Shown piece after piece: positions 9,154 through 18,400 of a stretch of 64,000 nt of DNA. Both the position numbers and the translations under genes were made by a program. Below the pieces are notes generated by a model. It saw nothing but the letters and a program-made list of their open reading frames with translations. It had not been told where the DNA came from and ran no database searches. Source of the stretch: Schizochytrium sp. TIO01 (Eukaryota; Sar; Bigyra; Thraustochytrida; Thraustochytriidae); contig SMSO01000014.1 in assembly GCA_004764695.1 (NCBI GenBank), forward strand, positions 2,183,148-2,247,147, written 5' to 3'. The number at the start of each line of letters is the position of its first letter. Position 1 is the stretch's first letter.

Positions 9154-10932
9154 ATGGGAGGCCGAGTTTCATTGCAGCGGTCTGGGTCCACTGTGGCTAC
9201 GCAAGTTCGTGGTGCAGCAGCGGCAGCAATTGCAAGAGCAGCAGATGAAGATTATGCGGCCGTCATAGAACAACCAAGAGCAGCGGCACTTGTATGGAGT
9301 CTTCCACAAACTGCAGAACAAGTGGCGCAGCTTGTCCGTGCACTTGTCCGTGCTGGTATGAGCTTGCCTGAGGACGATGGGGCAGATGAAAGCGAAGAGG
9401 AGCTCACATCCTTAAAGGATTCACTCGTTAATAAGGTCCCGGTGGCTTTAGATCCCAATGTTCTGGAGCGTTGGAGAATTCCTCTTTCGATTTTGGAGCG
9501 ATCTGCCCAAGACTTTGATGTTCCCCACGAGGATCTTGTTGAGGCGGGCTTGTGGCTTCTCCTTCTGCATGGACAGGACACCTCATTAGATGATGATGAA
9601 GATGACGTCTGGTCAAGCTTTGCTCCAGAAGATCTCTCGCCATTTCGCGCCGTCCTCTTATTGGCCGGCACTTCGCTATTTGGTGGTAAATTCGTCCGAG
9701 CATTTGCTGCAAAGCTTAGCGTAGAAGTAGATGAAGCTGTGGCATATAATGATGCGCTTGAAGAAGTAATCGGAGCGCATGGGAATCGCTTTCTCTCTGA
9801 CTGTCAAGCCCTGGAGGCCATTCTTGATGATTGTGATTGGGTTGGCTTTGATCTTGATAACACACTGGTTCGCTACGAGCGCTCGGCGGCGTTCGCTACT
9901 CGATACGAAGCTGTGGTTAAACACATTAAAAATGGACTTCGAGATGAGGAGGACGAGTCAGTCTTAGCAGTTCTACAACAGGTTCCTGATGAGCTCGAGG
10001 AGAAGTACTTGTGGCTATGTGAAAAGAAATGTCTTGTTATTGATAATATTAATGGCTTCCTGCTCGTTGTTGATGCTAACTTTCGGGTGATCTTTGGTCT
10101 TTTAGGCTCTTCTGTTGTTTCTCGAAAAGACTTTGAAGAGCAAGATTATTTCTCAGAACCCCTCGATCTCCAGGACAAAGATCGATTCTCTGTTCTACAT
10201 ACTGAAATAGAGCAACCTTTTGCTGGAGTGTTGGCAGCGTTTTTAGATGCTGATGAACGAAGAGCAGATCCCCAAGTTCGGCAAGCATGGACCGAACGGA
10301 TTCGTGATGCCTTCGTATTTGTACAAAGCCGCTTTTGTGCATTTAGTTTTGAAGCGAAATTGAGCACGTCACCTCAGGACTACGTTCAAGCCCGTCTTGT
10401 TAAAGTCCTCCCATGGCTCAAGAAACTTGTTCAAAAGCGATCTTGCAAATTGTTTATCCTCACAAACTCAGATTGGACACACACTCAGGCAGTTATGAAT
10501 GCGGCATTTGGAAGTGGGGCTTGGCGTTCACTTTTTACTTTGGTCGTAACAAGTAGCTCAAAGTCCAGCTTTTTTGTTAGCACAGACTCTGGGAATGCTA
10601 TTGCTCCAAAAGAGATGGGAGAAGACGGAGTGCTTTCTGGAGGTAACGCAATTGGGCTTGCCGAAGTTTTGGGCGTTGATGCAGATGACAAAGAAGCTGC
10701 AAGACGAGTCGTTTACTTTGGTGATCACCTTGAACAAGACGTGCGTTCTCCAAGAAATTTTGGTTGGACGCCTGTTGCTATCGTAGAACCGACTGCTCTC
10801 ACGCTGCTTCCCGGCTTAAAGTGGCCTGCTTTAGCAGCAAGGCTTGCCTCCGATGCGCAAGTTGTCGTACCTGACCTTATTACTGTTTCAAAGCCACGCG
10901 CAGCATCAAAAGATTTCGATCTTCAATCTTAA
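9154..10932 (+). CDS. HAD-superfamily 5'-nucleotidase-domain protein (NT5DC-like)
   Basis: The protein is 592 aa, single-exon, with its ATG in a good context (AAGATGGG). Residues ~225-580 form a HAD 5'-nucleotidase domain of the cytosolic IMP-GMP-specific/NT5DC type. Motif I, GFDLDNTL, has the two catalytic aspartates at 233 and 235. Motif II is LTNSDW (436-441). Motif IV is FGDHLEQDVRSP (522-533). The spacer has the long cap insertion usual for NT5DC proteins. These enzymes dephosphorylate purine nucleotides, but many NT5DC members have no proven substrate. Residues 1-220 are an extension I do not recognise. It contains an Ala-rich stretch, an acidic segment around 70-80 and a DDDEDD patch near 150. 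The protein starts MGGRVS, which fits an N-myristoylation signal (Gly2, Ser6), so membrane attachment is possible. The HAD call is firm; the exact substrate is unknown. Confidence 0.88.
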   Translation: MGGRVSLQRSGSTVATQVRGAAAAAIARAADEDYAAVIEQPRAAALVWSLPQTAEQVAQLVRALVRAGMSLPEDDGADESEEELTSLKDSLVNKVPVALDPNVLERWRIPLSILERSAQDFDVPHEDLVEAGLWLLLLHGQDTSLDDDEDDVWSSFAPEDLSPFRAVLLLAGTSLFGGKFVRAFAAKLSVEVDEAVAYNDALEEVIGAHGNRFLSDCQALEAILDDCDWVGFDLDNTLVRYERSAAFATRYEAVVKHIKNGLRDEEDESVLAVLQQVPDELEEKYLWLCEKKCLVIDNINGFLLVVDANFRVIFGLLGSSVVSRKDFEEQDYFSEPLDLQDKDRFSVLHTEIEQPFAGVLAAFLDADERRADPQVRQAWTERIRDAFVFVQSRFCAFSFEAKLSTSPQDYVQARLVKVLPWLKKLVQKRSCKLFILTNSDWTHTQAVMNAAFGSGAWRSLFTLVVTSSSKSSFFVSTDSGNAIAPKEMGEDGVLSGGNAIGLAEVLGVDADDKEAARRVVYFGDHLEQDVRSPRNFGWTPVAIVEPTALTLLPGLKWPALAARLASDAQVVVPDLITVSKPRAASKDFDLQS

Positions 10933-12224
10933 GTGAAATCTGACTGCCGCATTTCGGCTAGCTTTTTTTTGTGCTTTATTCACTGCAGATTACTTAGCAC
11001 CATACATTTCGATCGTGTACATTTGGGCAAAGCCGTCGCTCATGTAGAGTTCCGGTGAGTGGAATTGTTCATCTGGATATTCATATATATAGTGTTTTTA
11101 TTTGTTTTTAGGATTTCCCTCGATTTTTGTAATTTGAATGTTTTGTGTGTCTCGTTTTACCTCTTCTTCTGCTGCTAGTGTTTGTCATACAGCCCCTTCA
11201 TACAGTAAGGGCAATTCGCGAATAATCTAATCCCAAACCAATCTTCAGCACAAATACTCATTTGTGATTTAGGTCCTAGGCTCTATAAAAGAGCTGAGCC
11301 AAGACAACTAGGCGTGGTTTTGTCGGGATCGCTAAATGTGGGTCAACCTTTCTTGCTATCGTTTTATTCATTCGTGTGGTAAACATGTTCCTTCAGATCC
11401 AATTTTGAAGATTCGCATTCCCAAATATATATAAGGTGAACTCTTAGACATCATGTCACAAGGTGACTGCTGCGTGCAACGCAATCACTAACGAACCCTT
11501 TGTCGTATTGGGCACAGTTTATACTGCGACAGTCTAGCTGTGGCTTCTGAAGCTTAAAGTTTGTAATAAAAGTTCCTACAAAGCATTACCAATGCTATCG
11601 TTTGTGACACAACCTACCACAAAAAACCTCCGTCCCACATAAAAGGTCAAGGAAACGCGTCTCTCTTTTGACGGCCACCACCCGTTACCCACACATTGAC
11701 AGCAGCCTTGAGGAGAAGAACAGCCCCTACTAGTTACAAAATCTTGCTTTTGCAATTCACGAACCACTCTTGCAAATATGAAACCCTATGTTGAACTTCA
11801 CCCTGGCTACCCTTACAGTGGTACTAGTGTACAAAAGAATAATTTGGGAACTCTCTTTAGTTCGAGTTGGATTCTGCAGAGTATCACTGATTTTTTCACT
11901 TACCAGACATTCTTTTACCTAAACCTTTACTACCTACTTATGAAAGTCACTATTACCGCACGATGCATGGTGGGCAACCCAACGAAACGGCGTGTGCTAG
12001 AAGTGCGAAGTTTTGAGTCAAGAACTTCTTCTCCAAAAGTAATCGGTGGCTTTCGTTTCCCACTCAAATCTAAAAGTAATAAAATAAGTTTTATTTTTTG
12101 AAGTTCAAGGTGGTAAGAGTGAAGTAGCATGTTCTTGTATTGATCAATTGCATTACATCGATTCATTTTCATCTCCATTGAGGTACTACCATATATACGT
12201 CGCAGGAGACACCAACGCGCAGCC
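10933..12224. other. Intergenic region upstream of the ABC transporter
   Basis: No coding signal was seen. It contains CTATAAAAG at about 11281-11289, which resembles a TATA box but has no recognised gene after it. CATATATACG at about 12189-12198 lies ~30 bp upstream of the ABC transporter ATG. Confidence 0.45.
12190..12197 (+). promoter_or_regulatory. TATA-box candidate of the ABC transporter gene
   Basis: ATATATAC about 28-35 bp before the ATG at 12225. The placement resembles the TATA element of the neighbouring nucleotidase gene and again implies a very short leader. Confidence 0.35.
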
Positions 12225-15128
12225 ATGGTGCACAGCGTTGATGAGGTGGACAATGACATGAACCACACTGAAGAAGCCTCGGTGGGCTCCTCTGAAAGTA
12301 CTGGCACAAGCGACGAAGAATATGATCTCTTCGAGGTGTCTGACTCTGGCCTCGATGCTGGACGCGAGCATCACAGCCAAAGCTTGCTGGAGCCCAACTC
12401 AGCATTCGAGGAAACAGAAGCTAGACTTTTAATGCGATCGAACAGCAGCAGCCAAGATCTCCCAGATCCTCCAATACCACCACAACCTGGAAACTTTGCT
12501 CGTCAGACTTCTCGTGGTGGAAGTAAGAAAAAAGAAGGCAACGAATCCGCTGGATCACTCAGGATAGCTCTTCTTGTTGCAATTGTCATTGTGGATCTCG
12601 TGCTATGCATTTGCTTTGACCATGTCACAAGACGTCACAGCACCAAAGTTGTGGGTATCTCGGATGGTGTGCTGCTTTTCAGCATCGGCCGAGCAGTTGT
12701 AAATCTTCTTGCGTTAACCATTTGCATTCGCTGGGCTCATGCAAACAGGCATGTGCAGGCCGAGGGCCTTGCTGCAGCTTACGCTGATCTCAGTGCTTCA
12801 GAAATTCGTCGACCCCTCCTTGCTGAGGCAAGACCCCTGGGATTTCACCGCTCCGCTTCTATGGTTGGTATCGAGCTTTCAGATCCGAGCGTGAACCCTG
12901 AAATTCGAGCGTATCGCGTCCGCAAGCGCGCGGAGATTTGGCGCAATCTTGTACTTAGCGTTGCATTCGCATTCGACACATTCATTGCATTTTACATGGC
13001 TATCAGATGCATTTCAGTTGAGTTTGTGTCACGCAACGTGCAAGTGCCCCTCTTGTTTCTGATCATCCTTGCAGCGAGTAGCGAGTTCTATGCGCTGAAA
13101 TCTGCCGTTGATGTTGTCGGGCGAGACCGTGGCCATCTCATAGAGACACTCCATCATCACAAACTTTATTTCTGGCCTCGCTTGGCGTTTAACACTTGTG
13201 ATATTTGCCACACACGTGTCCGTGGCCGAGGTTATCGCTGCAAGCGCTGTGACTATGATGTGTGCCGGCGCTGCTTCCACAACGCTGTTAGGGCTCTCAA
13301 ACAAGGCGAGCGATTGCAAAAAGTAATAGGCCCAAAGCGAGGGACATCTGCCTCCTTGACATCCAATCCTGTACGCATACTCATCATGCAACATGCAATT
13401 ATGCTTAGTGTTGCCGTCATCTGCGTTCTCGGCAACGCTACAGCGAAAGTTGGCCTCCCAAATTTCCAGGGCCAAATCATTGATGCTGTTTTTGAAAGAG
13501 ACCTTAAAGACTTTCATTCACACGTTCGCATGCTTATAGTATGTGGTCTAATGGTTGTATTTCTGGGTGTGTTGCGAGATGTTTGTGTGGCAATTGTTGG
13601 CCGCAAAATTGCAACCACCGTGCGAAACAATATGTTTAAAGCTCTTATCAGTCAAGAACTTTCTTTCTTTGACCAGAACATGTCTGGAAGTCTAACGGCG
13701 AGCCTCACAAATGACGTAAACGCAATGGTGTCCCCGTGGCGGTCAGTTCTTGTGAGCTTGATTACCAACATTCTTATTATGATTGGTGGTATGTGTTGTT
13801 GTCTCTTCACTTCCTGGAGACTGACCGCTATAGCTTTCACTAGTCTGGTTCCTATAACATACCTTGTTACTGTTTACTCGCGATGGAGCACCAGACTGAA
13901 CCGGGAAATTTGGAGTGGAATATCTGATGCAAACGGAATTGCAACAGAGGCCTTTAACAATATCAGCATGGTAAAGGCTCATTGCACTGAAGCTTCTGAA
14001 GTAGCACGATTTATTGAGGCTACGGGAAATGCGTTAGCCAAAGGTATCAAAGATGCCTTCGGAACGGCACTAGCAAACGTTGTCACCCAAAACCTGAGCA
14101 TGACGGGCACGTTTCTGATTCTTGGATTTGGTGGCTACGAAGCTCTGATGTATGCTGACCGCCTCACCCCTGGCGAGCTAGTTAAATTTATGCTTTACTG
14201 GAACATGATTAATAATGCGTATCGTGAGCTTAATAGTAATCTAGACTCATTTAGCCGTGCTGCCGGTGCTGCCCAACGAGTATTTGCTCTCTTAGAAACC
14301 TTAGAAGATCATTTAGAAGGGCCTGTGCGTGTTCGCTGCGATAGTGAACAGGACCGACCCAGCGTTGATTCTACTACTGGCTGTCTTATTGAGTTTGAAA
14401 ATGTGTCCATGATGTACCCGGCCGCAACCAGACAAAGTTTGCAAAATGTCAGCTTCAAGCTCCTTCCGGGTTCTCTTACTGCTCTTTGTGGAACTAATGG
14501 TGCAGGAAAAACCACAGTTCAAAAACTTTTGCTGGGGTTTTACCCTCCAACATCTGGCAGAATTTATATTGATGGCCATGACCTAGCTATTATGCATAAG
14601 CCAACGTTTCGACGTTACGTAGGTCTTATGCCCCAGGATCCTCAACTGTTTGCTACAACAATCCTTGCAAATATCACTTATGGTCTTGCTTCAGGAGATT
14701 ATACGGAGGAAGATGTTGTCAATGCAGCAAAAGCTGCTCATGCGCATGATTTTATTATGGAACTGAGCAACGGCTATCAAACCAGGGTTGGCGAGCGTGG
14801 CCTTGGTCTAAGTGGAGGTGAGAGGGCCCGTGTGGCTCTTGCTCGAGCCCTTCTTCGCAACCCTCGTTTGCTTATTTTAGATGAACCAACCTCGCATCTC
14901 GACCCAGCTTCTCGACGCCTCGTGGAATTGACGATTTCTCAAATGCTGCAAAGCAAGAAGACAACAGTTCTCATGATTACGCATGACCGTTTGGAGCCTT
15001 TGCAGACGGTTGCTAACTCTGTTATTCTCCTTAACAGGGGAGCTGTAGCGGAAATTGGTACGCATGCTGAACTGAGTGCTAATCACCAGAGCCAGTACCA
15101 TCGCCTTTTCACAGGTATGACCGGTTGA
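12225..15128 (+). CDS. ABCB-type half ABC transporter with N-terminal membrane domain and embedded zinc finger
   Basis: The protein is 967 aa, single-exon, with ATG in CAGCCATGG. Residues 1-105 are acidic/Ser-rich and cytosolic-like. About four hydrophobic segments follow (~107-127, 140-165, 240-265, 275-295), resembling a TMD0 of TAP-like transporters. A Cys-rich finger at ~325-352 reads C-x2-C then C-x2-C then C-x2-C (CDIC, CKRC, CRRC), similar to ZZ/C1-type fingers. The exporter-type membrane domain is at ~385-690. The nucleotide-binding domain is at ~720-965, with Walker A GTNGAGKTT (~756-764), Q-loop in MPQDPQLF, signature LSGGERARVALARAL (~862), Walker B LLILDEPTS (~882-890) and H-loop ITHDR. 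All catalytic elements are intact, so it should be an active homodimeric or heterodimeric exporter; the substrate is unknown. Its nearest classes are ABCB2/3/9 (TAP/TAPL) and mitochondrial or vacuolar half-transporters. No targeting peptide is visible. Confidence 0.93.
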   Translation: MVHSVDEVDNDMNHTEEASVGSSESTGTSDEEYDLFEVSDSGLDAGREHHSQSLLEPNSAFEETEARLLMRSNSSSQDLPDPPIPPQPGNFARQTSRGGSKKKEGNESAGSLRIALLVAIVIVDLVLCICFDHVTRRHSTKVVGISDGVLLFSIGRAVVNLLALTICIRWAHANRHVQAEGLAAAYADLSASEIRRPLLAEARPLGFHRSASMVGIELSDPSVNPEIRAYRVRKRAEIWRNLVLSVAFAFDTFIAFYMAIRCISVEFVSRNVQVPLLFLIILAASSEFYALKSAVDVVGRDRGHLIETLHHHKLYFWPRLAFNTCDICHTRVRGRGYRCKRCDYDVCRRCFHNAVRALKQGERLQKVIGPKRGTSASLTSNPVRILIMQHAIMLSVAVICVLGNATAKVGLPNFQGQIIDAVFERDLKDFHSHVRMLIVCGLMVVFLGVLRDVCVAIVGRKIATTVRNNMFKALISQELSFFDQNMSGSLTASLTNDVNAMVSPWRSVLVSLITNILIMIGGMCCCLFTSWRLTAIAFTSLVPITYLVTVYSRWSTRLNREIWSGISDANGIATEAFNNISMVKAHCTEASEVARFIEATGNALAKGIKDAFGTALANVVTQNLSMTGTFLILGFGGYEALMYADRLTPGELVKFMLYWNMINNAYRELNSNLDSFSRAAGAAQRVFALLETLEDHLEGPVRVRCDSEQDRPSVDSTTGCLIEFENVSMMYPAATRQSLQNVSFKLLPGSLTALCGTNGAGKTTVQKLLLGFYPPTSGRIYIDGHDLAIMHKPTFRRYVGLMPQDPQLFATTILANITYGLASGDYTEEDVVNAAKAAHAHDFIMELSNGYQTRVGERGLGLSGGERARVALARALLRNPRLLILDEPTSHLDPASRRLVELTISQMLQSKKTTVLMITHDRLEPLQTVANSVILLNRGAVAEIGTHAELSANHQSQYHRLFTGMTG

Positions 15129-15479
15129 ACGAGACGATGTACGCCTGATTTGAATTCTTTGCATTCTTCATTCTTTCCTTGTTTTTGTTTTTATAAAGTA
15201 ATTTTTGTATCATGTCCTTGTCACTCATTTCGGATGGCAAGTTTTGCACACAATAAAATGCATTGCAGAAAAGAATGAATGTATTCAGAATTCAGTTATT
15301 GATTTATATGAGATTTCGACGAAGGTGAGCACTAGTGTTTTGCTACCCGTGTTTTCTGGCCAAGTTCATCATTGAAGCAAAGTGAATACAATAGTAATGA
15401 AATATAAATCTTACTCTATTTCCTCTCTCTGTTCTAGGAAAATTTAATTTTAAAACGGAAAACATGGTAGTGTCTTTTT
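15129..15479. other. Short convergent spacer
   Basis: AATAAA at 15252-15257 is a candidate polyadenylation signal for the ABC transporter. The other half should hold the 3' end of the minus-strand kinase gene. Confidence 0.45.
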
Positions 15480-18400
15480 CTACTCTTCTCCAAGTAAACA
15501 CTTTTGCAGAATTCGATCAATTTCACTGAAGACCTTCGATCCCTTAATCAAGACGTGCTGAGCACCAGCAACGAGCATCTGTCGCCTCTCGTCATCTGAT
15601 TCATTGCCAGTAAGTCCAACAATAGTTCCGATGTACCCTGCATCTCGCAGAATCTTGATCGTTTCAGAGCCACTGTAGTGATCTGCGCCCATATCTTGAT
15701 CAATAGTGACTAAGGAAAATGTCATGTTCTGTTCCAAAGCCATTCGGATTACGTCTTCGCCAAAAGCGCCCTCCATAACTCGAAGCCGGCGACCCAGCTT
15801 TTCTAAAGGCCACTTGAGTTTACGAAGCCGGCGACTGAGTGTCAAACGAATGATGTCATCATCATCTACCACAAGTACATCCACGTCACGTGGGAGTTCG
15901 ACCTCATTTGCAAGTGGTGGTGAAGGCAAGTCATCGCCCGAAGTGGATACATCTCCAGAAGATGCCCCGCCTCCGTTCGTGGCGCTATTTGAGACCTTGA
16001 CGGGACCTGGTCCTGTTGGAGAAGCAGCAGCAGGAGGAATTACAATCGGAATGCGAATCTCAAAAATGGTGCCCTGGCCCTCTACATTGTTTGATTTGAC
16101 TACAATAGAGCCACCACAGCCCTTCACGACAAAATCCTTTGCAAAACTGAGACCAAGACCAGTACCAACTCGATGAGAGCCTGTTGCAAGGCGCTTGTAA
16201 GGCTCGAAGATCACTGCACGCTTCGCCTCAGGAATACCAATTCCGGTGTCTCTTACCTGGATAATTGCAACATTGTTTTCTACCTTTGCTTCAAGAACAA
16301 CAACTCCATTGTCACAATTATACTTGAAAGCATTGCTCATTAAGTTCGTAATGGCTTGGTAAAGGTGGGCGGCTGAGCCAACGATATAGCTGTCGAGAGC
16401 TTTCTCACCCAGGATAGGCTTGAAGTGAACATGCTCAGTTGTGCGTTTACGATCTCTGTTCTGTGCGTATGCAACTGCATCATCGAGGACAGTTTTGAGG
16501 CAAATCTGCGTTCGCACGTAGCTGTACTCTTGTGCTTCAATCTTTTGCATAAGTAAGCAATCATCAAAGAGTTGGCCCATGCGGTTGTGAATACGAAGAA
16601 TTTGTTGCATGTCCTCATGCATTGCACTACCCTGCAATTCATCACAAAGATCCTCCACCAAAGTAGCTGCACCAAAGAAGAAGTTACGGTACTCGTGTGC
16701 CACATCTGTTTACAGTTTCCCAGGGGGAAAAGACGGGTCAGTAATTAAATTAACAAACGTAGAGTTAGTTGATCGGCGGGAAGTGAAGTAATATAGTATG
16801 CAGATAAACTCAAACTGCTGCATATTGATGTTCGATTAAATTCGCGAGTCTCCAACTCGCGCAAGTGCTAATAAACTTACATTGTAAAACACGACGAATG
16901 TGGGAGCTATCGGCCATGGCTTGGGCTAAAGAGCTGCTCCCCTGCACTAGCTTAGAACGCAACTCCTCCCTAAGTTGGACTTCCGCCCCAATGTCTGACG
17001 CACTCACAAAACATTGGCCGTTGCGTAGCTTTGTGACCGAGAAGCCATACCATGCAACACTGTGCTCACCCTTGCGGACCTGCTTAATTCGAGCCTCGAT
17101 AGTGTTTGTGGTATCTGGGTCTGATGAAAACGTTTTTGCTAACAAGGCCTCCACCTTCGGTCGATCACCTTGCGTGACGATATTGAAAAGTGATTGCAAA
17201 GTGGTATAGGCATCTAAGCTAGGAATTTGATGGAACAAACGGCGACATGATTTACTCACCATACCAATGGGAAGCTTCTCAATTGGTGTGTGCGCATTGA
17301 CATGAGCAGCTTCCAGAGCACCCATACGAAATCCTGGATCGGCACCAAACATGAACAAGAGTGAGGGAGTTGCCTCAAGCATGCTATTAAGTTTCGTGAG
17401 CAGTGTATGCTCTTCAGTCACATCGCTCATCACCAAAGTGTAGTAGTCGAGCGCCTGAGTCACCTCAACATGAACATATATAGAGTTACCATGCTTTGTG
17501 ATGGCACGGAAAGTACGCCGTTCTTTGTTTGTTTGAGGGGTACCTCCAAATGAACTAACAATCGTCTCACTTCCATCATCCGAAGCTGTTTCAGAAATCG
17601 AGAGAAGGTTGCGAACTCCGAAGCAACTGAGATCTTTAAAGTCTGGGCCAAACATTGAAAGTGGACGATCAATCACATCACGCGCACGATAACCTAGCGC
17701 AGCAAGGCCGTGGTGGTTCATGAACTTAATAGATAAATCTCTGTCCACCACCACAACACCACTAGAAACGTTACGGATGATTGCAGATAGCTGATTACTC
17801 ATAGCAACCTCCTTGGTGACATCAAATAGTGCAATGGTGTATCCCTGGTCATTTTGGGTAATCCGATATTGCATCAGCATCTCAATGCCTGCAAGATTTT
17901 GCATGCGCAAGATTTGCTCACCAGGCGTACCGAGCTCGGAGTTTGTGCTGTCATCGCGGGATGTGCCAGTAGAGCGACTGGACTTGCGACGACCAAAGCC
18001 ATTAAATAGTTGTGCAGAGGAAAAGTGAGACCCGGAAGCAACAGAAGCAGCTTTATCATTTGTATCAGGAGCAACGGATTCATTGTCGTTTTCTGTGATC
18101 TTGGCGGTGTGCATGAGGTCATCGACGGCACCGTCAACTCCTCTCGGATTTGAAGAACAGAGTAAAGAGCGAATATTGGAACCAATAATTGCCTCTGCTG
18201 TGCCACCATTACAGAATGCACTCACAGCAGACTTATTTACGTAGTCGATATTGAGGTGATGATCAAGAACAAACACAGGTGCGTCCATAGAAGCGAGACG
18301 TTCCACGCGCTCACGCTGTTCAAAAGCCTCAGTGACATCCGTAAAGCATGCTGTAAATCCATCATCACCGTCGCAAGTGATGGCAATGTACATGAGAAGG

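Noticed and set aside
11278-11300. CTATAAAAG TATA-like element
   Set aside because: No gene follows within a plausible distance; the next start codon of a real gene is ~940 bp away.
16810-16880. Extension of the PAS exon to residues ending in QYAAV
   Set aside because: This is read-through into the intron; GTAAGT at its start and exact restoration of the H-box after splicing show it is not the main C-terminus.
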